Both the position numbers and the translations under genes were made by a program. From Castanea sativa (lineage: Eukaryota; Streptophyta; Magnoliopsida; Fagales; Fagaceae), in contig NC_134018.1 of NCBI RefSeq assembly GCF_040712315.1, positions 15,396,835-15,460,834 of the forward strand: a stretch of DNA of 64,000 bases, in the 5' to 3' direction. Under the pieces are notes generated by a model that worked only from the letters and a program-made list of their open reading frames with translations, did no database searches and was not told the DNA's origin. Positions 1 to 15,904 of the stretch are shown here, in pieces. Positions within the stretch are counted from its first letter, which is position 1. Every line of letters begins with the position of its first letter.

Positions 1-1094
1 TTAGATTTTGGATTTTGATGTATGTTTTCTTATTAAAAGTCTATGCATTGTACGTGTTTGTGAAAATGTGTGTTAGAATTATGTGATTTGTTTTTGCATG
101 CTTAGAGTTCATTGGAGCTTCTTTGCATTCCATTTGCTAGAAAATGCTCAATGCACGCCCCAGAGGGACATTAACTATTGAGACAATTGCTGTTGTTGTG
201 AGCTTGGGTAAGGATTCAATTCCATCCTTTTTATATATCTCCCTTTCAGTTTTGTTTTCTTAATACTCAATTCACTATTACTACAAATAATGACAAACTG
301 GATTCCAGATTTCTGAGACTAACCAAATGGATAAATTTATCAATGATATGAAAAGAGAGAATCCAATTAGATTTACCTCTCGGTTAACTTTTCATGGCTA
401 ATAATGTTGTTTCTTAATTATGGGATTGTTGTAGGCAAATACATGTCTTTTGTTTTCCTTTATTAGAATTTTATTTTGATTATATGCAACTATTGGGAAA
501 TTAATGCTCGGGCTATGTGCTCCGTCTATTTGATGTTTTTAGATATGAGTTTTTGCATACATATAGAGGGTGGATTGATCAAGCAAAGGATGGAAGGGAG
601 ATATGGCTACATTTAATGGTAATTTTCTATAGTATTAGCAATCACATTGCTATCTTCATATTGACATGCTTGTTTACCTTCACAGCTTGCTATGTTTATC
701 AATTTCTTTTGTATTTTGTTCTCTTTTATTTTCTTTGAGGCACCTTTCCATTTCTTCACCCGTTTTTCTTTTAGTTGGCTTTGTCTTGGGCATCTTGTTC
801 TCTGGCTTTAGCCAATAGGTAGAGACCTAAAGGAACCAACTTTATTTATTTCAACAAGAGGAGCAAAATTAAAACACAGGATAGAATGTTTAATTTGAGT
901 GATTAAGAGTTAATTTATATCATATATTAAAGAAGGAATTAATGAATTTAGTACCAACACAGGATAGAAAGTTCAGTTTGAGACATGGTATATAGTTCCA
1001 TATAAAGTCTAATTAGATAGCTGAGAAACATTAGATAAAGAGCCCCCTTGCTATAAACTAAAGTGGTTTTAATCTTGAACAATGTGATGACATT
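1..1094. other. 3' flank of receptor kinase gene 1, left part of a duplicated block
   Basis: AT-rich sequence with no convincing gene. Many stretches are alignable by eye with 19230-21015 downstream of gene 2, for example around 690-830 versus 20270-20440, so this is the downstream end of the duplicated block. Short open frames such as 517-738 are not conserved as protein between the copies and are treated as non-coding. Confidence 0.6.
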
Positions 1095-4953
<3,859 letters not shown>

Positions 4954-6012
4954 TGTCTCATAGTATGCCTTCTTTTCCAGAGAAAATAACATATAGTACA
5001 CAAATTTTCTTGCAAGTTGCAAGGCATGGAATATGCACCACTGATTGTTGGCGTATTTCATGCATTATATCACAATACAGGTATCCAAGTACAAACTTAA
5101 TGGACTCTAAATAGGCAAGGACAGAAACAGATGATTCAAGGTGGTGTGCTTATTTAAGAGCAAGCTGTTATTTGTTGTCATTCAGGGCCTTCGTACCTTC
5201 TCATATGTTTACACAATGAGCAGAAGGATAGAAGGAATTTGGCATTTCGTAAATGAGATCTAATCTTTCATTAAAATAAACGACAAAATGCGAACAGTTA
5301 CAAAAGGGACTCCTCAAAAATGGACTTTCAAACACCGGCCAACTTTAATGGACCTTGAACATTTTGTGATGAAATGGTGACGACTTTAGAGAATAATATG
5401 TAAATGTGGAATATGAACGTAGACCAGAGGTTCCTGCATTATCAAGCGAGAAAGGTAAACAAAATTTTAAAATACAATGGAAAGGGATGTGTCATGAATC
5501 AGTTCATTTGAGTATACATTTTCCAACTACAAGTCTACAACAGTCCAACTTGCTATAATGAGGTTTTCTGCGAGACCCACCCATCACGTTGAATTGAAAT
5601 TTTTTTTTTTTATCCCAATCCAATTTGTCAGGCCGTTCAAGTAACCTGATTGGCTGATTATTATGACATGTTTTTGAAGATGTTAAGAAAAGTCTTCTGG
5701 GTGACTGGTAAGACTGTGATTGGTATCTCTTCTGACCATATCTTTCACACTTTATAAAAGCTTATTGAATTTTGCAAAGAAAATTAAAATAAGTGGAGTG
5801 TTCTGTTGGCATTTTTTGATACATTTTAAAATATGGGAACAAATGTTAGGAATCAAAATGGTAATTATAGCATTAAAATATTTAATAATTCATCTCACCT
5901 ATAAAATGAAACAAATCTATACCCCACACCTTAATCTGATTAAGAAAAAATGGAATCTGATTAAGAAAAAATGGGCTTGGTTTTTAATGATTTGATTGAA
6001 TAGTATTAAAAT
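4954..6012. other. 5' flank of gene 1
   Basis: AT-rich upstream region without a recognisable gene. Up to about 5830 it is alignable with 24874-25780 upstream of gene 2, including a conserved piece near 5660-5760 versus 25600-25700. Presumed promoter and 5' UTR of gene 1. From about 5830 the similarity to the gene 2 copy ends. Confidence 0.5.
5150..5157 (-). promoter_or_regulatory. Putative TATA box of gene 1
   Basis: TTAAATAA read on the minus strand, about 200 bp upstream of the ATG at 4953. The same motif with the same flanks (TATTTAAGAGCAAGCTGTTA on the plus strand) is kept at 25088-25095 upstream of gene 2. Conservation and distance suggest a core promoter with a 5' UTR of about 170 nt; the transcription start is not visible. 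Confidence 0.4.
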
Positions 6013-6022
6013 TAAAAATTAA

Positions 6023-7105
6023 GCAAAAATTTAAAACTGACCCTCTGACTTTCAGCCTTTTTATTTATTTATTTTTATTTCATTCCTCTAACTTTCAGTT
6101 TTGTCATTTCAATCTTCTAACTTTAATTTGTTATCAATTTAGTACTCCGTTAGATTTCAGTTGACTACTACCATTAAGTGAGCCAAAACGACGTTGTTTT
6201 GACTTTTTTTTCATAAATTTCGGAATTAAAAGAAAATTAAAAAACTATTATTAAAAAAAAAAAACATTTATGGGAAGAAGAACCCTTGGCTCCTGAATAT
6301 GGATCAGACAACTCTCTTTCTCCAGAATATGCTTCTCCATCACCTTATATCAAAGCTATGGTACCTGAAATTGAAGGCGATGGCTTCTGCTCTCCGCTTG
6401 AAGCTCCTGTGCCCGCTCCATCCATTTCTATGGAATCGGACACTAATGAGTCTTCCCCAAAGCTCCCTCTTGCAACACCCTTCAATTACAGTACTGAACA
6501 TTTGGGAAAAAGGAAGAACTGGTTGGCGCTGGAGCTACGAAGTACACCTTATCAATATCTTCATCTCGGTCTCAATCTCTGCAATTCGGTCTCAATATCA
6601 AAACTCCATCACCTTCATCTCGGTCTCAATCTCAATATCTCGATCTTGGTCTCAATCTCAATCTCTGCAACTCGGTCTCAATATCAGAACTCCATCACCT
6701 TCATCTCGGTCTTAATCTCAATATCTCGATCTTGGTTTCATCTCGGTCTCTCTCAATATTTCTTTGTTTTTGATTTCAGGTCTTTGTTTTTGATTTCAGG
6801 TAATGGGAATATCTCGGTCTCGGTTTCAATATTTCTCTGCAACTCGGTTTCATCTCGGTCTCCATCACCTAAATGTTTTTTTTTAATAACAGTTTTTTTT
6901 TTTCTTTTAATTCCAAAATTTACAAAAAAAAAAAAAGTCAAAACCACGTCGTTTTGGCTCACTTAGCGGCCGCAGGTAACTAAGGTCTAACGGAGTATCG
7001 AATTGACAACAATTGAAAGTTAGAGGACTGAAATGACAAAATTAAAAGTTAAATGACTAAAATAAAATAGGCTGAAAGTTAGAGGGTTAGTTTTGGATTT
7101 TTGCC
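6023..7105. mobile_element. Mutator-like (Pack-MULE-like) element with long inverted repeats
   Basis: The ends are long imperfect inverted repeats of about 220-250 bp (6023 to about 6270 against about 6860 to 7105), running through CAAAAAT, the run ACCCTCTGACTTTCAG and GAGCCAAAACGACGT. A 10-bp direct repeat taaaaattaa flanks it at 6013-6022 and 7106-7115, in the size range of Mutator target duplications. There is no transposase. The interior has an open frame of 226 codons from 6286, proline/serine-rich at first (Ala-Pro-Glu-Tyr, Ser-Pro-Glu-Tyr), then degenerating into repeats of CTCGGTCTCAAT from about 6555. I do not recognise the frame; it may be a captured host fragment or chance coding. 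Confidence 0.7.
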
Positions 7106-7193
7106 TAAAAATTAAATGATAGAACTACTCGATCGGAGTTCCTCCTATTATTTTTAATTTTTATTTCTTAAATCAAGTTGGAGAAAGAAGCTA

Positions 7194-7878
7194 TGCGCAC
7201 CCAAAAAGGAGCTGACAAGCCCAACTTCTATCTGGACTCACAATCTATTTATTTTGTGGGCTTTTGGATTTCCTATAATGGGTGGTCCTATGCCCGGCAC
7301 CCTAAATACCCTTGTTCTTTGTCCTCTCAAAGTTACTCTCCCTCTCTTTTTTCAGAACGATTACCCTCTTTCCTCAGTATTTGCTCTCCAATTGCCAGCC
7401 CATTCTCTTAAATTCCCATCTCTTATTTATAGCCCCAGGAAGTGGAAAGGTTATGATTGTTTTCATAGTGAGTGGGAGGGGAGGTCCAATGTTATTACCC
7501 TTAAGTGGGTGTTTAGTTGGGAGTGGAAGGTGGCGAGAGTGGCATAGGAACTAGTTCTGCCGTTGGATGGACTGCTCGGCAACGATACTCCTTAGGCTTC
7601 GCCGAGCTCACTGGGACTCACCTCCTCGGAAAATTGCATTCCCGACCAAGTAGGACATTCATCTTCGCGGCTCATGTTGTAGTTGGCTTTGTAGTGCTTT
7701 CTGGCTTTTTGGTGGGGTGACGAGGATTACTCGGATCATGTTCGTGGCATAATAGAGTATGGATTCACGCTTAGTGCTTTAGGATTTGAGGTCCAACTAG
7801 TTTTGGGCCCTGTACCTGTGGCATTATTGTGATAGGCTTCGTGGGTATCAGGCTGGCAAAGAAGCAATGTTCCGTACA
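7194..7878 (-). repeat. 3' LTR of element 1
   Basis: 685 bp, TGCGCACCC to GTACA on the plus strand, about 94% identical by eye to 18037-18720. It is the downstream LTR because the element reads on the minus strand. A TATAAATAAGA box read on the minus strand lies at 7421-7431 and would be the U3 promoter in the equivalent 5' copy. Confidence 0.9.
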
Positions 7879-8155
7879 ATAGCCCTCCCTTGATTCGTGC
7901 CCGGACCTCGGGCACGAGTCAAGGATTAGAGTCAAGCGCTATCTGAGAGACTCAACGGACAGGCATAGGGCGGTTCAAGAGACTCATTAATGTGCTCCTT
8001 AAAAGGCGTGTGGTATGTGACCGCTGTCACAGTTGTCATCAATGCCTGACGGTTCGTGAACTGAGGCGACATGCGTGTGGCAGTTTATGTGGGGATTTGC
8101 AAGATTTCCCGCTTCTCATTTATTAATCAGCATTAACCCTTCCCCTCTTGGTTCC

Positions 8156-8163
8156 TATAAATA
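8156..8163 (+). promoter_or_regulatory. TATA box of the antisense accessory gene, element 1
   Basis: CCTATAAATAAG lies 186 bp upstream of the ATG at 8342, inside the element but outside the LTR and on the strand opposite gag-pol. The equivalent position in element 2 has CCTATAAAAG at 45448. Two independent copies suggest a dedicated promoter for this gene. Inference from motif and position only. Confidence 0.55.
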
Positions 8164-8341
8164 AGTTACTCCGAATCCTTCTTTCACTTTTACGATCTTT
8201 ATTCTCTGAGTTTCCTCTCTACCGAGCATTCATCTGCGTGTTAATCCTTCAGCCCAGAATACGCCTCTTCCTTAGAGCCTAAAGTAAGTCTTCTACCTCT
8301 CTCTTTTACTTTAGTTTCTTTCTTCAATCTCGAAGTCTAGG

Positions 8342-10601
8342 ATGGGTTATGCTCACCTTCTAAACATTGAGGCGTCCTTAGCCACTTTTAGGCAAACATT
8401 CAACATCCCTGAGTTTGTGAATGTGACGTACTGCCATGAGAGCGAAATTGCTCTCTCTAGAGGTTCTAACACCGCTTTTTTCCCTTTAATGTCAATCTTG
8501 GAGGGTGGGGTTAGGTTCCCTGTGGATGCTTTCTTACTCAATACCCTAAGGTTTTATGGTTTGTGTCCAGACCAACTCCCTCCCAATTTTTACTAGGTAG
8601 TTAGTTGCGTCAGTAGGTTGAATCAAATATATGGTTTGAAATTGAACCATCACGATATAAACTACATGTACAGTCTGTGTGGGAATAAGGACACCGATTA
8701 TTATTTGAAAGTCAGAGATACGCGGGTACGGCTAATTTCATGCTTGCCTGATTCTAACAGGAATTCTGCCGGGGAGTTCGTCCGGGTGCGCGGCAACTAG
8801 TTTATTGGTGACATTCCTTGCCCCCTCTCGCAGCGCGAAGTTGGTTCGTACCGATCACTAATTTGTTTTTCCCTTCTCTCTTTGTTTTTTATCTAGACAT
8901 TGACCCATTGTATTTCTTTGTTGTAGACGGTAAAGTATTTACCCAGGATCTTAGAGTGGTGAATGTAAGAGACCTAAATTTCGTGCTTAGGTCTGAGATA
9001 TTCGTTCACACCGATGGACAACTCTGAGCATCGCACCTCATACTTGGTTGTACCCCCGTGTACAAGACTTGGCAATCCTTTAGCCAAGCCCTTTTAGTAG
9101 ATAGCCCATTGTTGTCTTATATTGATGTCTGGCACACCAACTTCCTCCCCCCATTGTTCACTATCGGCGAAACCCAAGATCTCGGTCCTTGCTACGTAAC
9201 TACCGTAGACCTTGCCTCGGTCAGGGATGAGTTAGCCGAACGAGTTTCCCGGGCTCTCAGAGAGCAGGGACATATTCCCGTCGAGGGGAACGAAGCCCAA
9301 GTCCAGGCAGCCGAACCGATCGGCATTTCGAGCGCCAAATCCGGCCCAGCTGAGAAAATGGTGAAGCAGAGAACGATGACCCTTGCTCGATTTTTGTCTG
9401 GGGCCAACCCCGTGGCTCAACCTTAACCCCCCCAAGAAATTGTCAGGCTCTTCCCGCTAGTGAAAGCAAAAAAAGGAAACGCGCTGTCGAGAAAGCCACT
9501 CCCGTCCTAGGTGACACTCCACCGAAGACCCCGCCCCGTGCAAAAAGTGGGTCCAAGATCCAGGAGACAATGGGCGTTACTCAACTAGCGGCCCAGGTCG
9601 GGACCAATGTGGCATCTTCTTCCCAGCCCGAGGTTGGTTGGCAGCCCGTCTTTAGATTGGGCGACGAACCTTTGCCGGCGACCGCCAATGTTTGGTTATG
9701 GGCACAGGGCGAAGGGGGGCAAGTTGCTCAGAGTCTGGCGCAAGGCCTCCTCCTGCCCGAGGATGTTCACTTCTTCTCCGACGGTGACGACAAGTTGCTA
9801 GCTAGGCGGTTGCAATGGCACACCATCGCGGTAATTTCCTGTCTCCTCTTTTTTACAAGCTGCTATATGTAGGTATCTTTTTACTCTTGTCGCTCTATTG
9901 CCGTTACATCCTCAGGCCGCACAATTGACTTACGTCATTGATGAGAGACTAAAAGAGGCGGCCGAGGTCATTGATCGGGAGAAGGCGCTAAAGGCTGTTG
10001 CCGAGACTAAGGTCAAGGAGAAGGGCGAAGCTGCCGTTGCTTCTGAAAGAAAAGCAATAGATGCTGAGAAGGCTCGATTGGCTGTAGAGAAGAAGCTAAC
10101 AGATATTGTGACCAAATTAGGAGAGACCGAGCTTAAACTTGCAACAGCATATAGCCTAAATTTGGCCCAAGCTAACCTGACTGCTGGCTTAAAAGATGCT
10201 CTTGAGGCCTGCGAGGATAAATGGTACAACGCGGGTTTCACAGCGGCAGAAGATTCGGTGGAGCCTATTATCCTCCAAGCCCGGCATCATGGGTTCAGGG
10301 AGGGGTGGTTGGCCTCCCTTCAAGCAATGGGAGTGGTTGAGGACTCTCCATTGTGGAATCCGGAGCAGATTCCCTATCCGACCCCTCCCCCCCGGTTCAG
10401 AGTTGAGCCGGTGCTGAAGATGAGGAGGATATGCCAAGCATGGGGGATCTAGAGCGGGAGTATGAGGATACACCAAGCATGAGTAATGTTCATATCGAAA
10501 CTGAAGATGCCCAAAACCAGACCCCCTTTACAGCTCAGTCAGCCAAGGACCTTCCCGGGCAACTTACTACTCAGACTCCACCTATCGACCCCGCTGCGTG
10601 A
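8342..10601 (+). pseudogene. Antisense accessory gene (aORF) of element 1, spliced, decayed
   Basis: Plus-strand gene between pol and the 3' LTR, opposite to gag-pol. Exons: 8342-8843, 8927-9830, 9916-10601; intron 1 is phase 1 and intron 2 phase 0, as in element 2. The N-terminal domain starts MGYAHLL, continues with a hydrophobic FPLMSILEGGVRFP stretch and ends in RLISCLPDS. Exon 2 contains LRSEIFVHTDGQL, shared with element 2, then a low-complexity acidic/proline stretch. Exon 3 is a long coiled coil rich in Ala, Glu and Lys (to about 10240), then an acidic tail ending at 10601. Lesions: stop codons at 8594, near 8798 and near 9025, a stop and frameshift between 9424 and 9570, and a frameshift near 10415. 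It resembles the plant family often annotated as putative gypsy-type transposon or Transposase_28. Function unknown; nothing suggests an enzyme. Confidence 0.75.
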
Positions 10602-10886
10602 AGACAGTTTTTTTTTTTTACTGGTTTTATGTTTGGTAAGCCTAGGTCGCCGGGCTGTGGCGATAAAACAATTTCTTTAGCCTTTGAATGGTTTCAATTA
10701 ATCTTGTTGAGATGGAGACTTGTGCGTTTTACTCCTTTCCCCTGCCCCTACTTTTAAATACATCCATGCTTTTTTGATAACTGCCGAATTTGCACATGAT
10801 TATGGTTAATTTGCTCATTATACCTTACTTTCTCACTCACGGTGGCTGGGAGCTTCTATCGAGGTTCATCCAGGCTTAGGATGTTC

Positions 10887-11183
10887 CGGCTTAGGGTTTT
10901 CATTTGTTCAGTGATGAAAATCGAACCGATAAGAAGTTTCTTAAAGTTTCCACTTGCTCGGTGATGAAGATCGAACCGAGGACATGTTCCTCTCCTTAGA
11001 ATATTAGAGCTTAAGGTTTCCACCTGCTCGGTGATGAATGTCGAACTGAGGATAGGTTTCTGTCCTTAGAATATTATAGCTTAAGGTTTCCACCTGCTCG
11101 GTGATGAATATCGAACCGAGGACAGGTTTCTGTCCTTAGAATATTATAGCTTAAGGTTTCCACTTGCTCGGTGATGAATATCG
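10887..11183. repeat. 70-bp minisatellite in element 1
   Basis: About four tandem copies of a 70-bp unit built around ttaaggtttccacctgctcg and gtgatgaatatcgaaccgag, first copy more diverged. The array is split by the solo LTR and its last part resumes at 12558-12590. It lies between the antisense gene and the end of pol, the position where Tat-type elements usually carry tandem repeats. Confidence 0.85.
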
Positions 11184-12557
11184 TGTTAGGATGTGTGCCC
11201 TTAAATCCTATTGTATAACATTATGTATGACATTATGTATGACTTAATGTTGTGTTTAATAAAATTATTTTGTTATTATCTAAAAATAATTGTAACATGA
11301 ATATTGAGACATTATCATATAGTCCATGAAATGTATAGTATGTGATTTATGTGAAAAGTCACAGAAGATATAAATCACAAGTTCTTTGTAAACTCAGAAT
11401 TTTAGTTCGTAGTTGGTGATGAAATTGGGCATTTCATCTGCGAAGACTATAACATATCAACTAAGATGATTTGTCTTGATCATGAAAATGAAGATTTTTA
11501 GTTGATATGTTTTAAGAGTTAAAACATATTGAACTGGACCGGTGTGAGATTTATTATTCTTCCAACGACTGTCAAATGAATAATAAACTCACGACTTATA
11601 TTTGCATGAACTCTTAATCCTGAGAGAATAATGGACTTGATCATGAGGTGTAGGTTTCTTTGATATATCAAGAGTGAGATCTAGAATAACGGTCAAAATC
11701 TCAGTACGTTGGGCAACTACATTTAATGTTGATGGAACATATATTCTCAAGATGGAATTCATAGTCTCTTAACGGAGATACAAAATATTCCCTTGAGATA
11801 AGTTTAATGGGTTGTTATACAGAATGTTAGGCCTAACTATTTTAGTAAATACTTACCAGAGTATATATTTATGAAATTGGATTACATAAATATATGATGA
11901 ATAACTTAAAGGATTAAACCGGGTACTCAAGGATAAGATGTAGTAATTTACAAAGTGGCAGTCTACATTCATGACTTTGTGTTACTACGAATATTTTATG
12001 AAGGGGTTGCATATACAATAAAGTCTTGGGATATAATTTATAGATAAGGCCTAGAGTGCAACTATATTTATAGAGTGGTATTAAATATAATTAATGATAA
12101 CTTTGAACTTGTTAAGAGTTGACAGAAAAGCCCAAGGCCCATTGGAGCTAGTGTCTTATTGGTCCTTTTTTGTCCTACTCCAAGCCACACACTTAAGCCT
12201 AATTGGAAAGGCCCAAAAGGCCAGCCCAATTAGATAATCGGTTAGACACAAATAGAGAAAAATAAAGAATTTTTTGTAGAGAATTTTGTAAGAACACTAT
12301 TGTGAAATGGTGCATGTTAGTGTTAGACCCTTTGACATTTCTTCCTTTGGAACTGATTGAGAGACCACACATCTTGGGCGTTAGTGGAATTAGAGTGAAG
12401 ATTGAAAGTGTTCCTAAGCGCTTCTGATCTTTGGTTTTGACCGCTCCAAGGTACACTCTCTTGTTCTTAAATTCTGAAATTTATATAGTACATGTTACCT
12501 TTTATGAATGAAGTAGATTCATTGTTTTTTCCGCTGCGCACATGCATATTTCCATCA
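11184..12557. mobile_element. Solo LTR (Ty1/copia-like) inserted in element 1
   Basis: 1374 bp beginning TGTTAGGATG and ending TTTCCATCA, flanked by a perfect 5-bp duplication tatcg (11179-11183 and 12558-12562). No gag or pol and no second LTR, so it is a solo LTR left by recombination between two LTRs. The terminal region CCGCTGCGCA near the 3' end is typical of copia LTRs, which suggests plus orientation. It splits the 70-bp array, so it entered after element 1. Confidence 0.85.
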
Positions 12558-12764
12558 TATCGAACCGAGGATAGGTTTCTGTCCTTAGCGTAAGACGAGT
12601 TGCCTTGGCCTACTTCAACTTTCTCCTTATTTGTTGATCGGCAATAATAAATTAACAGCAATGGATTCAAATGCGTCTGCATGAATAAATACCATCATAT
12701 TAACATATAAAACGTATATGCACGATTACATTCAATTTACACCCTGGTGTATATCTGGTAAGTG

Positions 12765-15700
12765 GTAAAACTTCTTTAAGTTGTGAACGTTTCATGGCCG
12801 AGGAAGCGGTTTTTCTTCCAAATCCTCCAAGTAGTATGCTCCTACACCTGCAATGGTAGTCACTCTATAGGGCCCTTCCTAGGACGAGGCTAATTTCCCA
12901 GCATTGATGTCTCGTGTATTCCCAACAACCTTGCGAAGCACTAGATCTCCCACCGTAAACTCCCTTCTCCTCACGATTCTGTTGTACCTTTGGGTGAGCT
13001 TCTGCTGATACTCTGCCAGCCGAATGGTTGCTGCTTTGCGGTGCTCCTCCAACAAGTTTAGCTGTCCGAACATCAGTTTTTCATTCTCGGCTGGAGCAAA
13101 TCCTGCGACTCGAGCGATGCATAGGTTTATCTCAGCTGGAATGACAGCCTCTGCTCCGAAAGTTAGAGAAAATGGTGTCTCTCCCAAAGATCTCCTCGGA
13201 GTTATCCGGTATGCCCATAAGACGCTTGGCAATTCCTTGGCCCATTTACATTTGGTGCCCTCCAACTTTTTCTTCAATCTATTAACGATGGCCTTATTGT
13301 TGGCTTCAGCCTAGCCGTTACTTTGCGAATACGCCGGTGTAGAATACCGATTCTTGATGCTGAGGTTACTATAGAACTCACGAAAAGCTTTGCTGTCGAA
13401 CTATAGACCATTGTTCGAAACGAGAGACTCCGGCACCCCAAATCTCGTTATGATGTTTCTCCATACAAACTTCTTAACATCAACATCTCGGATGTTCGAC
13501 AGCGCCTCCGCTTCTACCCATTTTGTGAAGTAGTCCACTGCTACCAGTACACATCTTCGGTTGCCCGTTGCCCGAGGAAAAGGTCCAACTATGTCCAGCC
13601 CCCATTGAGCGAAAGGCCATGGGCTACTAACAGGATTCAGGTTCTCGGCAGGCTGGTGGATTGTTGGGGCATGCCTTTGACATTGCTCGCACTTCCGTGC
13701 ATATTCGATGGCGTCTTTCTGCATTTGTGGCCACCAAAATCCCTGAGTCATTGCTTGGTGAGCTAATGAACGTCCACCGACGTAACTGTCACACACGCCT
13801 TCATGCAGTTCGGTCAGTAGTTCTTCAGTTTTGCTTGGGTGCAGACATTGCAGATACGAGCCCTCAAAAGACCTTCGGTATAACTTCTGATCTGTAGATA
13901 GCCAATACCGAGAAGCGCTCCGTCATACTCTGGCCGCTTCTTTTTCGTCCTTTGGTATTCGGTCCTCAGCTAAAAATTCGACTATAGGGTCCATCCAGCA
14001 CTTCACAGCAGTGGTAACTTGTGAAACTTCCGTCCTCACGCTTATGCTCGGTTCAGCCACCAATTCCACCCTGATTAATCGGGGCACCTCATTGGCTATT
14101 GATGATGCTAATATGGCCAAGGAGTCGGCGTGACGGTTCTGCCCTCTGGCGACTTGTTCCACTTTTACATTTGAGAAGTAACCCATAGTCTGCTTCACCA
14201 CCTGCAGATATTCAACCATCCGGGGATCTTTGGCTTCGAAACCCTGCACTTGGTTAACTACCAGCCGGGAGTCCGAGTAGATTTCCATCTCCTTCGCTCC
14301 CAAGTCTGAGACAACTCTCAGTCCGGTCAGTAGAGCCTCATATTCTGCCTCGTTATTAGAGGCTCTAAAGCTCAATTTGAATGAATGTTCCAGCTTTATC
14401 CCTTCCAGGGTGATGACTACAATTCCAGCTCCTGCCCCTACCGCATTGGTTGCGCCATCCACAAATACCTTCCACGGGTTGACTCCTACAAGGCAGACCA
14501 TCTCTGTACTTTTCAGTGAAAACTCAGCAATGAAGTCTGCGAGTACTTGGCCCTTCACTGAGTTCCTTGGCCTGTATCTAATGTCAAAAGAACCCAGCTA
14601 AGTCCCCTATTTAGCTATCCTTCACGTAAAGTCAGATCTCCTCAACAATGATTGTAGAGGATACTTTGTCAGAACGTGGATGGTGTGAGCCTAAAAGTAA
14701 TGGGGCAACTTTCGGGTAGAGTGCACGAGCGCCAACACCAATTTCTCTAGCGGCAAATACCTCGTCTCGGCGTCAACAAATGTTTTGCTTATGTAGTAAA
14801 TTGGTAGCTGTATGCCATTATTCTTCAGCAGCACTGCGTTCGTGGCATGCTCGTCCAAGATAATCCTTTAGATCTTGGAAGGCCATATCACATTCTTCGT
14901 CCCCGATCAGCGAACTTGGAAATAAATCGGTTAAAGGCAGCTAACATACCGGTCAATTTTTGAACCTCTTTCGGATTGCTTGGAGGGTTGAGACGTTTCA
15001 CGGCTTCAATTTGATCGAGGTTAACTTTGATGCCCCGTTTGGTGATTAAATAGCCCAGGAACTTGCCGGCTCCCACACCGAAAGTGCACTTATCGGCATT
15101 GAGACGCAGCTGGTATCGCCGGAGTATTTCAAATACTTCATTAAGGTCGTCAATATGTCGCCCTTCTTGTCTGCTTTTTATTACCATGTCATCAATGTAC
15201 ACCTCGATTGTATGCCCAATCTTATCCCTGAACATCCTCGTCATCATTCGTTGATAAGTGGCTCCCGCGTTTTTCAATTCGAACGACATCACAGTGTAAT
15301 GGTAATTTGCATCAAGCGTTATGAAGGCAGTCTTTTCCTGATCCTCGGCAGCTAGGGCAATTTGGTGATACCCCTGGAAAGCATTCAAAAAACTCACCCT
15401 TGGGTGCCCATACATTGCATCTACTAATTGATCGATCTTCGGCATCGGGAATGGATCCTTTGGACATGCTCGGTTTAAGTCAGTAAAGTCAACACAGACC
15501 CTCCATTTACCGTTCTTCTTCCTTACTACCACAGTGTTTGCAAGCCATTCTGAAAAGAACGTTTCTTTTATGGCCCCAGCTTCCTTCAACTTCCCCACCT
15601 CTTGTCTGACGGCTTCGACATGCTCTTTAGCCGATCTCTTTGACCTCTGCTTCTTAGGAGGGTATAAAGGGTCCACATTAAGCTTGTGAACTATAAATTC

Positions 15701-15895
15701 TGGGTCAACCCCGGGCACCTCATATGGACTCCAAGCAAATACGTCCACGTTTTGTACAAGGAAAAGCAACAACTCCACCTTCTCTTCATCTTTCAAGCTT
15801 GCCCCTATCAGGAAACTCCTTTCACAATCAGGCAGAATCTTCACTTTCACCAGGTCCTCGGCACAGCTAGCCCCCACTTCCTCTTGGGGTTGCTA
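12765..15895 (-). pseudogene. pol of element 1 (RT, RNase H, archaeal-type RNase H, integrase), broken
   Basis: Minus strand, in gene order: RT (15877-14888) with YIDDMVIKS at the catalytic site and FLNAFQGYHQ; connecting RNase H remnants (about 14890-14560, frameshifted); a second RNase H (14558-13923) with NNEAEYEALL, SDSRLVVNQV and NRHADSLA; integrase (13796 to about 12765) with the zinc-binding part GGRSLAHQAM...CEQCQRHAP, the core LDIVGPFPRA and DYFTKWVEAE, and a C-terminal EGPYRV module. Stops interrupt integrase (for example at 13401, about 13310, 12879), several by TGG or CAG to TAG changes. In frame with gag-protease across two TAG codons. Non-functional. Confidence 0.85.
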
Positions 15896-15904
15896 TAGTT
15901 GCTA
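15887..15904 (-). promoter_or_regulatory. Candidate stop-codon readthrough site between protease and RT, element 1
   Basis: On the minus strand the junction reads TAG CAA CTA TAG CAA CCC, in frame with both protease and RT. The first TAG with CAA CTA fits the UAG CAR YYA readthrough context known from tobamoviruses. The second TAG arises from a 9-bp tandem duplication of TATAGCAAC, which keeps the frame. Element 2 has TAG CAA TTA at the same place. Confidence 0.5.

Noticed and set aside
517..738. Open frame of 73 codons downstream of gene 1
   Set aside because: The aligned region downstream of gene 2 does not keep the frame, and there is no recognisable domain; treated as non-coding.
4954..5061. 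Upstream in-frame ATG of gene 1 extending the protein by 36 residues
   Set aside because: Gene 2 has an in-frame stop immediately upstream of the shared ATG, and the extension would bury the signal peptide.
13024..13314. Plus-strand open frames opposite integrase and RT of element 1
   Set aside because: They are shadows of pol coding sequence; the real plus-strand gene of this element is at 8342-10601.
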